Shown here piece by piece: positions 26,470 through 35,233 of a stretch of 53,897 nt of DNA. Where the stretch lies: NCBI GenBank assembly GCA_015478645.1, contig JADMIL010000016.1, forward strand, positions 1 through 53,897, written 5' to 3'. Made by a program: the position numbers and the translations under genes. The DNA is from Candidatus Binataceae bacterium (GTDB taxonomy: Bacteria; Desulfobacterota; Binatia; Binatales; Binataceae). The notes beneath the pieces were generated by a model, which did not search any database, had not been told where the DNA came from, and saw nothing but the letters and a program-made list of their open reading frames with translations. Position 1 is the first letter of the stretch. Each line of letters opens with the position of its first letter.

Positions 26470-27741
26470 ATGGTCCACAATTCGCGCCATCTGCCGTCGG
26501 CGCCGAGGTCGGCGTTGGCCGGCCCGCGCGCGCCGTGGCGCATCGCCGCGCGCCGCGGCATCGCGATCGCGATTATGGCCGTGCTCGCGTTGGCCGGATG
26601 CGCGCGTAATTCGCCTCGCGGCGTCGCCCAGCGCTACGTCGATAATCTCAAGAAAAGCAACTACGCCGGATGCTACGCGATGCTCACCGATCAGGACCGC
26701 AACGATCGTGCGTTCGCCCAGTTTCTGAACGAAATCCCGCTGGCGCCCGACGCCGATCCGATCTGGTTTCGCCCGGTCCTCGACCATACCAATTTCAACC
26801 TCGGCGACGCGCAAGTCGACGGCGACCGCGCGACCGTGCCGGTGCGCATCACGATGCCCAATCTGCCGGTGTGGGAGCGCACGCTCGACGCCAGCGCCGG
26901 CGCCGATCGCTCAGGCGCCGAACTCGCCCAGGCCGCGCTGGCGGCGGGCCGCTTCCCGATCCTCGCGGTCGACGATCAGATCGTGCTGGTCAAACAGCAT
27001 CGCCACTGGCGTATCGTCGCCGGATTCATTGAGCGCGATCGCGCGGCCGACCTCGATCGCGAGGCGATTGTCGCCTTTCATCGCCACGACTACCCCACCG
27101 CGATCGCGCGCTACCAGGCGATCCATGCGCAGCTTGCCGCGGCGCGGACCACCGGCGCGCTCGGGATGGCCGCGCGCTACCAGGCGCAACTCGCCCAGGT
27201 GATCGCCGTGCAGGCCGAAAGCGCTACCGCGGCCGCTTACGCCGCCCGCCAACTCGTGCTCAGCGGGGTCGCGATGCGCATGGCGGAAGAGCGCGTCCCG
27301 GCGATCTTCGGCACCATCACCAACCGCGGCAGCCGTCCGCTCGACGACGTCGACTTGACTGTCACCTGGTACCAAGGGCGCGGCAAAGATCTGAAGGCGG
27401 TGTACACTGAGAAGCATCCGATCGTGGCCACGCCCTACGAGTTCACCGATTTCAGCCGCCCGGTGATCCCGTTCGTCCCGGGCGAAAGCCGCCCCTTCGG
27501 CTTTATCCTTAACGCGCCGGTCCAGGTCCAGCAGGACGCCGCGCCCTACGTCACGATTGGCGCGGTCGCCTTCACCCATTCGATCGCGCCGCTGCCCAAA
27601 ACGATCGCGCTGGCCTCGCCGCCGGCCGACGCCGCCTCCGCGTCCACACCCGCGGCCGCGCTCGCGCCGCCCGCCGCCTTTCCGCCCGGTGTCGCGGTGC
27701 CCAAAGCGCCGCCGCCTCCCTCCGGCCGCCGGCGCCATTGA
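26470..27741 (+). CDS. Lipoprotein with NTF2-like and FxLYD-like regions
   Basis: This 423-aa protein has a lipoprotein signal (IAIAIMAVLALAGC) after a basic leader. The N-terminal part resembles an NTF2-like domain (SPRGVAQRYVDNLKKSNYAGCYAML). A helical middle part follows (DYPTAIARYQAIHAQLAA). Near residue 280 a beta domain reads FGTITNRGSRPLDDVDLTV, like the FxLYD domain of secreted proteins. The C-terminus is a Pro/Ala-rich tail. The ATG at 26470 is chosen; a TTG at 26458 overlapping the VOC stop is possible. Function unknown; it probably acts in the envelope. Confidence 0.8.
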   Translation: MVHNSRHLPSAPRSALAGPRAPWRIAARRGIAIAIMAVLALAGCARNSPRGVAQRYVDNLKKSNYAGCYAMLTDQDRNDRAFAQFLNEIPLAPDADPIWFRPVLDHTNFNLGDAQVDGDRATVPVRITMPNLPVWERTLDASAGADRSGAELAQAALAAGRFPILAVDDQIVLVKQHRHWRIVAGFIERDRAADLDREAIVAFHRHDYPTAIARYQAIHAQLAAARTTGALGMAARYQAQLAQVIAVQAESATAAAYAARQLVLSGVAMRMAEERVPAIFGTITNRGSRPLDDVDLTVTWYQGRGKDLKAVYTEKHPIVATPYEFTDFSRPVIPFVPGESRPFGFILNAPVQVQQDAAPYVTIGAVAFTHSIAPLPKTIALASPPADAASASTPAAALAPPAAFPPGVAVPKAPPPPSGRRRH

Positions 27742-27754
27742 GCAGGACGCACCA

Positions 27755-28660
27755 TTGAGCACGCCCCTCACCGTCGCCGTTCCCACCCACAATCGCGCCG
27801 CGCGCCTGGCCGAGACCCTCGCCAGCATCGCGGCGCTGCGCTTTCCCGACGGCATCGCCCCCGAATGCCTGATCATCGATAATAATTCGACCGACGATAC
27901 CCGCGGCGCGGTCGAAGGCTTTGCCCGCCACGCCCCGATCGATGTGCGCTACGTGATCGAGCCGCGCCAGGGTTCCAGCTACGCCCGCAATCGCGCCATC
28001 GCCGAGGCTCGCGGCCGCTTCATCCTATTCATCGACGACGACGCCATCGCCGATCCCGACTGGGCGATCGAGATGCTCGCCGAGCTCGAGCGCCGCCAGC
28101 TCGACGCCGCCTGCGGCCTGGTCGTGCCGCGCTGGGAGGCGCCGCCGCCGCGCTGGCTCGGGCCGAGCATCTACATCCGCCTCGCGGTCCACGACGAGGG
28201 CGCGCTGGCCGCCGCCAGCCCGGACGATCGCGATTCGATCCACAACTACTACAGCGCCAATGCCGGGTTTCGCCGCGAGACCTTCGACCTCTTCGGCGGC
28301 TTCCGTGAGGATCTTGGCGTGGTCGGCACCAATCCGATTTCGGGCGAGGATACCGAACTCTTCCAGCGCATCATGGTCAGCGGCGGCGCGATCGGATTCG
28401 CCCAGCGCGCGCGCGTCCAGCACATCATCGGACGCGAGCGGATGACCCGCCGGTACATGCGGCGCAAGAGCTTCGCCTTCGGCTTCGGCAGCGCGATCGC
28501 CGGCGGACGCACCCACAACCATCTCGACAAGCTCTTTCGCAACGCCCTGCGGATGGTCGCCGCGGCGGCCACCGGCAACGCCGAACGCGCGGTCTATCAC
28601 GAACTCGAATGCGCTAATTTTTTCGGCTACTGGCGCGGCCGCCTGCGCACTCCACGCTAG
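27755..28660 (+). CDS. Family 2 glycosyltransferase
   Basis: This 301-aa enzyme has a GT-A fold: TVAVPTHNRAARLAETLASI at the start, LIIDNNSTDDT, GSSYARNRAIAEARG and the metal-binding FIDDDAIADPDW. Later GEDTELFQRI corresponds to the acceptor/catalytic region. A TTG start with AGGA about seven bases upstream fits, because the frame further upstream lies within the previous gene's Pro-rich tail. It lies 13 bases after the lipoprotein gene and may modify a surface polymer; the sugar is unknown. Confidence 0.9.
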   Translation: MSTPLTVAVPTHNRAARLAETLASIAALRFPDGIAPECLIIDNNSTDDTRGAVEGFARHAPIDVRYVIEPRQGSSYARNRAIAEARGRFILFIDDDAIADPDWAIEMLAELERRQLDAACGLVVPRWEAPPPRWLGPSIYIRLAVHDEGALAAASPDDRDSIHNYYSANAGFRRETFDLFGGFREDLGVVGTNPISGEDTELFQRIMVSGGAIGFAQRARVQHIIGRERMTRRYMRRKSFAFGFGSAIAGGRTHNHLDKLFRNALRMVAAAATGNAERAVYHELECANFFGYWRGRLRTPR

Positions 28661-28675
28661 CGCGCCCGCGCCCGT

Positions 28676-29092
28676 CTAGTCGGCGGCGCGCCCGATCAAC
28701 CCGCGCGCGATTACCGCTGCGAGGTACGGAATCAGCTCGCCGATCGCGCTGAGCTCGGCCGGCGCGACCCAGCGCCATGCGGCATGCTCGTGCGGCAGCA
28801 GCACGATTTCGCGCGCCGCGCCGGCGAGCCGGCAGCGATAGATCACCTGCAGGTACGGCCCCGGCGAATTATTCACGCCTAACAGCCGCTCGATCGCGAC
28901 GCTGAGCCCGGTCTCCTCGGCGACCTCGCGCAGCAGCCCTTCCTCGCAGCTCTCGCCGGCCGCCAGATGGCCGCCCGGCAGATCCCAGCAGCCCGGCCGA
29001 TAGGCCATCGTCGGGGCGCGCCGCAGCACCAGGATTCGCCCCTGCTCCTCGATCACGCCGTGCACTCCGACCCAGAATTGCTGCTCCGCCAT
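28676..29092 (-). CDS. NUDIX hydrolase
   Basis: This 138-aa protein has a perfect NUDIX box (GGHLAAGESCEEGLLREVAEET followed by GL split across two segments), preceded by RPGCWDLP. The family hydrolyses nucleoside diphosphate derivatives; this small, single-domain type often acts on oxidised nucleotides or sugar nucleotides. It starts 14 bases after the hyuB stop on the same strand and may belong to that operon. Confidence 0.9.
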   Translation of the reverse strand: MAEQQFWVGVHGVIEEQGRILVLRRAPTMAYRPGCWDLPGGHLAAGESCEEGLLREVAEETGLSVAIERLLGVNNSPGPYLQVIYRCRLAGAAREIVLLPHEHAAWRWVAPAELSAIGELIPYLAAVIARGLIGRAAD

Positions 29093-29106
29093 ACGATTTG
29101 TATCTT

Positions 29107-30708
29107 CTATCTACTCTTGGATTTGTCGCCGGAGCGCGCCGGTGCGCGGCCCCATCCGCCGCCGCCGGGCGTCTCGATCCTGATTCGTTCGCCGGCCGCC
29201 AGTTGCAGGTTGGTCTTGCCCGGCAGCTTGCTGCGCCGGCCGTCTTTCGCCACGCGCCAGTTCGCGCCGCGCGCGCCTTCACCGCCGCCCGCCAGGCCCC
29301 ATGGCGCCGTCACGCGCCGATCGGTCAGCAGGCTCACGTTGGCCTCGGCCAGGCATTGGAGTTCGCGCACCAGGCCGTCGCCGCCGGCGAATTTTCCGCG
29401 CCCGCCCGATCCGCGGCGCAGCCGGTACTCGGTCACGCGCATCGGATAGTACGCCTCCAGCGCCTCGATCGGCGTGTTGAGCGTGTTGGTCATGTGAGTA
29501 TGGATCCCCGACGCGCCCGGCTCGCCCGGCGCGGCGCCCGCGCCCCCGGCGATCGTCTCGTAGTACGAGAAATGGCGCGTGCGGAAACTGTCGTAGCCGC
29601 CGACCGTCAGGTTCGACATCGACCCCGAACTCGCCGCCGCGATGCGTTCCGGCGCGGCCCCGGCCAGTGCGCGAAACAGCACATCGACGATCCGCTGCGA
29701 GGTCTCGACGTTGCCGCCCGCGACCGCCGCCGGCGCCAGCGCGTTGACGATCGTGCCCTCGGGCGCAATCAGCGTGATCGGCCGCATCAGCCCCTCGTTG
29801 GCCGGCACCGCCTCGGCGGCCAGGCACTTCATCACGTAGAAAGTCGCCGACAGCGTAATTGCGTAATTCGCGTTGACCGATCCGCGCACCTGCGCCGCCG
29901 TGCCGGTGAAGTCGACGATCGCGCGTCCGCCGCCGATCGTAATCGCCACCGCGATCGCGATCGGTCCCGTGCCCACCCCGTCGTCGTCCATCAGGTCGCG
30001 CGCACGATAGACGCCTGGCTTGATCCGGCCGAGCGCCGCGCGCATCAGCCGATCGGCGTAATCCTTGAGCGCGTCCATCGCCGCCGACACCGCCTTCGGT
30101 CCGGCCGACGCCACCAGCGTGCGCAAACGCTCCGACCCCACGCCCAGCGCCGCAATCTGCGCGCGCAGATCGCCCTCGCGCTCCTCGCGCACGCGCGTGT
30201 TGGCGTAAAACAACTCGAAGATGTCGCGCACCGGCCGCCCGCCCGCCATCAGCTTGACTGGCGGGAGGCGCAAGCCTTCCTGGTAAATCTCCGTGCTGAG
30301 CGCCATCGATCCGGGCGTCATCCCGCCGATATCCGCGTGATGCGCGCGGTTGGCGGCGTAGGCGAACGGCCGCCGCCCGCCGGCGAGAAAGATCGGCGCG
30401 ACCAGCGTCACGTCCGGCAGATGGGTGCCGCCGGCAAACGGATCGTTGAGCATCGCGACGTCGCCCGGTGCCAGTTCCAGCCGCGCAATCGCCGCCCGCA
30501 CCGAAAGCGGCGTCGACCCCAGATGCACCGGGATATGTGCCGCCTGCGCGACCAGCTCGCCGCGGCCGTCGAACAGCGCGCACGAGAAATCGTGGCGCTC
30601 CTTGATATTGGGCGAGAAGCCGGTCTGCCCCAGCACCACGCCCATCTCTTCGGCGATCGCGCCCAGCCGGTTGTTCATCACCGCCAGCGTCACCGGATCG
30701 ATCTTCAT
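29107..30708 (-). CDS. hyuB: Hydantoinase B / oxoprolinase subunit
   Basis: This 533-aa protein is the HyuB-type subunit of N-methylhydantoinase, 5-oxoprolinase or acetone-carboxylase-like complexes, which work on amide or keto substrates with ATP. It begins MKIDPVTLAVMNNRLGAIAEEMG, and has FSPNIKERHDFSCALFDGRG, NDPFAGGTHLPDVTLVAPIF and a late GGRGKFAGGDGLVRELQ stretch, all typical. The ATG at 30708 has GGAGG four bases upstream. Its partner hyuA lies on the same strand but 2.5 kb away, separated by the restriction-modification island. The C-terminus ends in a basic Ser/Lys tail. Confidence 0.92.
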   Translation of the reverse strand: MKIDPVTLAVMNNRLGAIAEEMGVVLGQTGFSPNIKERHDFSCALFDGRGELVAQAAHIPVHLGSTPLSVRAAIARLELAPGDVAMLNDPFAGGTHLPDVTLVAPIFLAGGRRPFAYAANRAHHADIGGMTPGSMALSTEIYQEGLRLPPVKLMAGGRPVRDIFELFYANTRVREEREGDLRAQIAALGVGSERLRTLVASAGPKAVSAAMDALKDYADRLMRAALGRIKPGVYRARDLMDDDGVGTGPIAIAVAITIGGGRAIVDFTGTAAQVRGSVNANYAITLSATFYVMKCLAAEAVPANEGLMRPITLIAPEGTIVNALAPAAVAGGNVETSQRIVDVLFRALAGAAPERIAAASSGSMSNLTVGGYDSFRTRHFSYYETIAGGAGAAPGEPGASGIHTHMTNTLNTPIEALEAYYPMRVTEYRLRRGSGGRGKFAGGDGLVRELQCLAEANVSLLTDRRVTAPWGLAGGGEGARGANWRVAKDGRRSKLPGKTNLQLAAGERIRIETPGGGGWGRAPARSGDKSKSR

Positions 30709-30718
30709 CGCGCCTCCA
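30709..30718. repeat. 10-bp direct repeat, left island end
   Basis: CGCGCCTCCA here is repeated exactly at 33231-33240. On the minus strand it is the ribosome binding region directly before the hyuB ATG. With its twin it is best read as a target-site duplication around the island. Confidence 0.75.
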
Positions 30719-30820
30719 CGCTCATTTGGACGATCGTCGAAGTGTGGCTCGGCTACTGCAAGCATCCCAAGCTAGCCGGTCACTCTCATCTTTTGCGAAG
30801 TAATTTACTCCTCGCGCCAG

Positions 30821-30839
30821 ATAGTCGAATTTGGACTAT
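30821..30839. promoter_or_regulatory. Candidate operator of the restriction island
   Basis: ATAGTC-N7-GACTAT is a perfect inverted repeat 37 bases upstream of the XRE ATG. The same half-site ATAGTC recurs at 31179-31184 between the regulator and endonuclease genes. AGTC/GACT half-sites are typical of C-protein boxes in restriction-modification systems, although the spacing here is not the canonical one. Control by the XRE protein is inference. Confidence 0.5.
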
Positions 30840-30875
30840 TTCATCTTCGCCATTACCTTTCAATACGAGATCGGG

Positions 30876-31175
30876 ATGGGAAAATCGACTTTCTCACTGG
30901 AGTACCAGATTTTTCTTGAAGCGTTGGTCGCCGCACGAAAGGAAGCGCGCTTGACGCAGGAGCAGCTCGCCCAGCGCTTGGGTCAGACGCAGTCATGGGT
31001 GAGCAAGGCGGAGCGCGGCGAACGACGGATAGATGTTACCGAGCTGCGAAACATTTGCCATGCTCTTGGGCGTCCCTTTCTACTATTCGTCGCGGGACTG
31101 GAAAAAGCTCTCTCCCCGAAGCGCGCTAGACACCCAACGCAGACATCGCCACGCACCAGCAAGCGCGGCTATTAG
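30876..31175 (+). CDS. XRE-family regulator (C-protein-like)
   Basis: This 99-aa protein has one helix-turn-helix of the XRE type: ARLTQEQLAQRLGQTQSWVSKAERGER, then IDVTELRNICHALG. C proteins of restriction-modification systems are small XRE regulators that delay endonuclease expression, and position directly upstream of the endonuclease gene fits. The ATG at 30876 is preferred over a TTG at 30831, because the latter would lie inside the inverted-repeat operator. Ends 18 bases before the endonuclease ATG. Slightly longer than classical C proteins, with a basic tail. Confidence 0.82.
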   Translation: MGKSTFSLEYQIFLEALVAARKEARLTQEQLAQRLGQTQSWVSKAERGERRIDVTELRNICHALGRPFLLFVAGLEKALSPKRARHPTQTSPRTSKRGY

Positions 31176-31193
31176 GCAATAGTCGGAGCCAAA

Positions 31194-31951
31194 ATGCCGC
31201 TTCTCACCTTCAAAATCTTTCGGCGGCAATTCGATGAAAAGTTCCGCAAATACGAGGTAGACTGGGAGGTGTCCGGTTTCTATGGTGTAGATGGCAAAAT
31301 TTATGCGTTTGGCACCGATACCAAGGTTATCTCTACAGTGTTCGAAACCCTATGTTCACCGCTCGTCCAGGAAATTGCGGAAGAGAACGGCTATTCCGTT
31401 GAAGCTTCTGAACAGACCATCTATCCCGATTTCACGTTGGTTCCTCCCGCGAAAGGCGGACCGAAAATCGCCGTTGACGTGAAGACGACATATCGCCGAA
31501 GCGAAACCAGCAAATTCAAATACACTCTTGGTTCATACACTTCATTTTTACGCGATCCGAATGCCAAAAAGAATATCAAGTATCCGTACAAAGAATATGG
31601 CGATCATTGGATTGTGGGATTCCTATATTCTCGTCGAGAAGGTGTCAGAGCGAAGATCTATTCGAGCAGATCGAAGGTCAAGGCTGATTGCCCTTACAAA
31701 GATGTAGAGTTCTTCGTGCAGGAGAAATATAAAAAATTACGGGTACAAATCCTGCCAGCGGGAATACCACAAATATAGGATCGTTTTCTACGAATGACAT
31801 AAACGACCTTCGCGCTGGCTCTGGCCCCTTTGCAGAGCTCGGAAAAGACGCCTGCGATGATTACTGGAGAAATTATTCGAAAGTTCGTTTGGAACGGCCT
31901 TATTCGACCATCGAGGAATTTCTGAAGTGGCGCTCAAGCCATACACAGTAA
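31194..31951 (+). pseudogene. EcoRV-like type II restriction endonuclease, frameshifted
   Basis: From memory of EcoRV, the match runs through the protein: GKIYAFGTDTKVISTVFE, GYSVE, YPDFTL, KIAVDVKTTY, LGSYTSFLR and HWIVGFLYSR. Catalytic residues have the EcoRV spacing (Asp79, Asp95, Lys97; Glu51 upstream). The first frame stops at 31778 after 194 aa. From 31757 another frame reads SGNTTNIGS, the base-reading recognition loop of EcoRV, then DDYWRNYSK and a stop at 31951. One missing base near 31755 therefore separates the halves. The repaired protein would be about 252 aa against 245 for EcoRV, so the expected target is GATATC. GGAG lies upstream of the ATG. Active only if the shift is a sequencing error. 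Confidence 0.9.
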
Positions 31952-32023
31952 AAGTATATATCTCTCTCTGTATTACGGAAAATAAGAATAGCCCTTATAT
32001 TATGTCGAACTTCGGCAGGTCGC

Positions 32024-33106
32024 TTATCGAGCAATGAATAGCATCTCCTTTGTCGACGAATCGATCGACAGTGCATACTTGTAATTAGGTTGCTCAGTCA
32101 CGATAACTTCGCTCTTATAGTGCTTTAGAAGTGCGACGATTTCTTCGACGCTTGGAATGCCCTTGTTACCATAAGAAAGAACTATGGTCGAATCCGCATA
32201 ACGCTCGAAACAGTTTTTAAATGCATCGGTTATGCGCTTCGGATCTGACCAGCGGGAGCGGTCGCCCTTCAAGGGAAGATGTTTACGAGAGTAGTCGATT
32301 TCCGCTCTCCATCGTGGATAGATGACCAACCCCTCAAGAAAATGATAGAAATCACGGTAATCTACGGTTGTCCCTTTGGAACTAACATAGGGTGGGTCTA
32401 GGTAAACGAGGTCAAATTGCCCCGGTATCTCCGTTGCATCGGAACAAGTCGCCCTACAGCGGAACCCGGAATCAAAGACGGAAGCGTTGGCCTCAGCCAC
32501 GAATTGTTGAAAGTGATCTCCAAAGGGGGTATCCCAGGTTGCTTTATTGCCGAAGCTCCGTTCGACGGAGGCTAGGCGCATATATAGGTTCTTCCGGTGA
32601 AAGAGGTTGTACGGACGCTTTACGATGCATGACTGGAACAGTGCGTAATATGCTAGGGCCCGCTTATATTTACCAGATAGGCGCGCAATATTCTGACATA
32701 TTAGATCGAGCCACAGATTTTCGTCATTGGTAAAATATATGCCTCCAAAAAGCGTAGCAATTAGGTCGTCATACGTGTGGTTAGGATCACGAGTCAGAAT
32801 GGAAGCTACATTCTCTAGAGACAGTTCGACGTGAGAATTCTCAATCAGTGCAGTACCGATTAGGTGATTAAATCGAAGGTGGTCGTTGTACGTGACTTCT
32901 TTACCATGCGCCTTCAGAAGATAGGCGATTGATCCGGTACCACCAAATGCGTCCAACGCGGTGTTAAATTCCACGTGTTGAAGGTTCTGCCAAATCCATT
33001 CAAGGAGCTTGAGTTTGCTGCCCTGATAACGGGTGGAGGGTGGTTGTCTGAGAGAAGGTTCCTCCCTCAGCAGAGGTAGTTGGGCTAGATCGCGCTTTGT
33101 TCTCAT
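32024..33106 (-). CDS. DNA adenine-N6 methyltransferase of the island
   Basis: This 360-aa protein is an alpha-class (D12-type) N6-adenine methyltransferase. Motif X is visible as RYQGSKLKLLEWI, motif I (SAM binding) as DAFGGTGS and the catalytic motif IV as YLDPPY (near residues 237-240), in the order X, I, target-recognition region, IV. It is intact. The ATG at 33106 gives a normal start; a TTG at 33154 is open too. It is convergent with the endonuclease gene and would protect GATATC if the pair is cognate, which I infer from adjacency. It may now be read from the hyuA promoter. Confidence 0.9.
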   Translation of the reverse strand: MRTKRDLAQLPLLREEPSLRQPPSTRYQGSKLKLLEWIWQNLQHVEFNTALDAFGGTGSIAYLLKAHGKEVTYNDHLRFNHLIGTALIENSHVELSLENVASILTRDPNHTYDDLIATLFGGIYFTNDENLWLDLICQNIARLSGKYKRALAYYALFQSCIVKRPYNLFHRKNLYMRLASVERSFGNKATWDTPFGDHFQQFVAEANASVFDSGFRCRATCSDATEIPGQFDLVYLDPPYVSSKGTTVDYRDFYHFLEGLVIYPRWRAEIDYSRKHLPLKGDRSRWSDPKRITDAFKNCFERYADSTIVLSYGNKGIPSVEEIVALLKHYKSEVIVTEQPNYKYALSIDSSTKEMLFIAR

Positions 33107-33226
33107 TGGTATTCGCGATTCTTCGATAGTTCGGAGCCTACCAGACGTCTTCAATTATGTCGAAAGCGTCGGAGGGGCGAACATAGGCCCGGACGCGCCG
33201 AGTGAACCCCTGCTTTTGCTCGGCGC

Positions 33227-35233
33227 TTAACGCGCCTCCAGATGCAGGTTGCCGAAATCGTCGCTGCGCAGCGTGAACTCGGGTGCGACATAGGCCGTTG
33301 CGCTCAGCTCGACGATAATCGCCGGCCCGGCCAGGCGCGCGCCCGCGCCCAGCGCCTCGCGCGCATAGATCGGCACCGCGCGCATCGCGCCACCGACGCT
33401 CGCCCGGATACGCCCGGCGGACGCGAGCCGCGCCGCCGCCCGCGCGATCCGCGCGACGCCCACCCGCGGTCCGCTGGCGATCGCGCGCAGGCGCAGATTG
33501 ACCACCTCGACCGGCGCGTCGGGGGCCGCGTAGCCGAAGGTCCGGCGATGCGCCGCGTGGAAATCGCCGATGAAGCGCGGACCCAGCTTGACCTCGATTT
33601 CATAGGCCTGCCCGCGATAGCGCAGGTCGGCGCTGAGCTGGTTGCGAATCGCCGCGGCCGGCGCGCCCTGCGCGATCAGTTCCGCCCGCGCCCGCGCGAT
33701 CAGCGGACGCGCCCGCGCGGCCAGCCGCGCAAGCTCGGGCTGCGCCTCGCGCACCGTCAGCGAATATTCCCGGCCGAGCGGCGCGCCCAGCGCGCCCCAC
33801 GCGCACAACAGTCCCGGATTGCGCGGCAGCACCACTCGCTTGATCCCTAAATCGAGCGCCAGCTCGCACGCATGCATCGGCCCGGCGCCGCCAAACGCCA
33901 TCAGCGCAAAGTCGCGCGGATCGAAGCCGCGCTCGACCGTGATCACGCGAATCGCGCGCTCCATGTTGGCGTTGACCACGCGGATCACGCCGCGCGCCGC
34001 CGCCGCCGCGTTGCGATGCATCGCGCGGCCGAGCGCCGCCATCGCGCTCGCCGCCCGCGCCGGATAGAGCGGCATCCGCCCGCCGAGGAAATTCTCCGCG
34101 ACCAGCCGCCCGGCGGCCAGGTCGGCGTCGGTCACCGTTGGCCGCACGCCGCGTCCGTAGCAAGCCGGCCCCGGATTGGCGCCCGCGCTCTCCGGACCGA
34201 CCGTCAGCGAACCGCCGGCGTCGACCGCCGCGATCGATCCGCCGCCCGCGCCGACCGTATGAATATCGATCACCGGCGTGCGTACCGCATAGCCGCTCGG
34301 ATAGCTCAGCGTGCGGATATGCGCCGCGCCGTCGTACAGCGCCACGTCGGTCGAAGTTCCGCCCATGTCAAAGGTGATGAACCGCTCGACGCCCATCGTC
34401 CGCGCCAGCGCACCCGCGCCAACCACGCCCGCCGCCGGCCCCGACAGGATCGTCCGCACCGGCTCCTCGCGCGCCGTGCGCATGCCGATCGCGCTGCCGT
34501 TCGATTGCATCACGCGCAGATGCGCCGCGCCGATGCCGCGTTCGAGACGCTCCAGATGCGCGACCATCCGCGGCGCCACATACGCATTGATGACCGTGGT
34601 CGAAAGCCGCTCGTACTCGCGGTACTCGGCCAGAATCCGGCTCGAGACCGAAAGCGGACGCCCGATCGGCGCGAGCGCGCCGGCGATCGCCGTTTCGCTT
34701 GCCGGGTTGGCGTAGGCGTGGAGCAGGCAGACCGCAAAGGCCTCGGCCCCGCTGTGACGGGCCTGCGCGCGGATGCGCGCGAGCTGCGCCGGCGTCAGCG
34801 GTGCGATGATCTTGCCGTCGAACAGCGTGCGTCCGCCGACCCCAAAGCGCATCGCGCGGGCGACCAGCGGCGCCGGACGCGACGGCGCGAGCGCATAGAG
34901 CTGTGTGCGGTTCTGCCGGCCAATCTCGATCAGATCCTCGAAGCCGGCGTCGGTGAACAGCGCTACGCGCGCGCCCTTTTTCTCGAGCAGCGCGTTGGTC
35001 GCGACCGTCGAACTGTAGCTGACCGTCGCCGCGCGCGCGCCGCCGAGCAGGGTGGCGAGCCCCGCGATTACCGCCGCCGCCGGATCGTCGGGCGTCGAGG
35101 GTAGCTTATGCACCCGCAGTTCGCCGTCGACGATCGCGGCCAGGTCGGTGAAGGTTCCGCCGGTGTCGATCCCGACGATCGTTACCGCCGCACCGCGCCG
35201 CGCCCGCGGTTTCGCTTTCGCCCGATCGGTCAC
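33227..35233 (-). CDS. hyuA: Hydantoinase A / oxoprolinase subunit
   Basis: This 668-aa protein is the ATP-dependent HyuA-type subunit. The actin-like nucleotide-binding signature GIDTGGTFTDL lies at about 21-31, with TNALLEKKGARVALFTDAGF, VMQSNGSAIG, FDMGGTSTDVALYDG and GGAGPMHACELA further on. It starts at a GTG that overlaps the ADH stop (GTGA at 35230-35233); the longer open frame runs into the ADH gene and is not used. With hyuB it would hydrolyse or carboxylate a cyclic amide or ketone; the substrate is not readable. Its last residues, LEAR, adjoin the restriction-modification island. Confidence 0.93.
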   Translation of the reverse strand: MTDRAKAKPRARRGAAVTIVGIDTGGTFTDLAAIVDGELRVHKLPSTPDDPAAAVIAGLATLLGGARAATVSYSSTVATNALLEKKGARVALFTDAGFEDLIEIGRQNRTQLYALAPSRPAPLVARAMRFGVGGRTLFDGKIIAPLTPAQLARIRAQARHSGAEAFAVCLLHAYANPASETAIAGALAPIGRPLSVSSRILAEYREYERLSTTVINAYVAPRMVAHLERLERGIGAAHLRVMQSNGSAIGMRTAREEPVRTILSGPAAGVVGAGALARTMGVERFITFDMGGTSTDVALYDGAAHIRTLSYPSGYAVRTPVIDIHTVGAGGGSIAAVDAGGSLTVGPESAGANPGPACYGRGVRPTVTDADLAAGRLVAENFLGGRMPLYPARAASAMAALGRAMHRNAAAAARGVIRVVNANMERAIRVITVERGFDPRDFALMAFGGAGPMHACELALDLGIKRVVLPRNPGLLCAWGALGAPLGREYSLTVREAQPELARLAARARPLIARARAELIAQGAPAAAIRNQLSADLRYRGQAYEIEVKLGPRFIGDFHAAHRRTFGYAAPDAPVEVVNLRLRAIASGPRVGVARIARAAARLASAGRIRASVGGAMRAVPIYAREALGAGARLAGPAIIVELSATAYVAPEFTLRSDDFGNLHLEAR
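33231..33240. repeat. 10-bp direct repeat, right island end
   Basis: CGCGCCTCCA is identical to 30709-30718. It encodes, on the minus strand, the last residues of HyuA. Confidence 0.75.

Larger units (their letters stand above)
30709..33230. mobile_element. EcoRV-like restriction-modification island
   Basis: This block is visibly richer in A and T than both flanks and carries an XRE regulator, an EcoRV-like endonuclease gene and a convergent adenine methyltransferase gene. It interrupts an ADH-hyuA-hyuB operon. A 10-bp direct repeat bounds it. Deleting the block with one repeat copy gives hyuA ending LEAR-TGA overlapping the hyuB ATG (ATGA), matching the GTGA overlap at the ADH/hyuA junction. 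I see no terminal inverted repeat and no transposase or integrase, so how it moved is unknown. Insertion of restriction-modification units with target duplication has been described by others. Confidence 0.8.

Noticed and set aside
30821..30839. Canonical C-box of restriction-modification systems
   Set aside because: The AGTC/GACT half-sites are present but their seven-base spacing differs from the classical boxes, so only a candidate operator is claimed.
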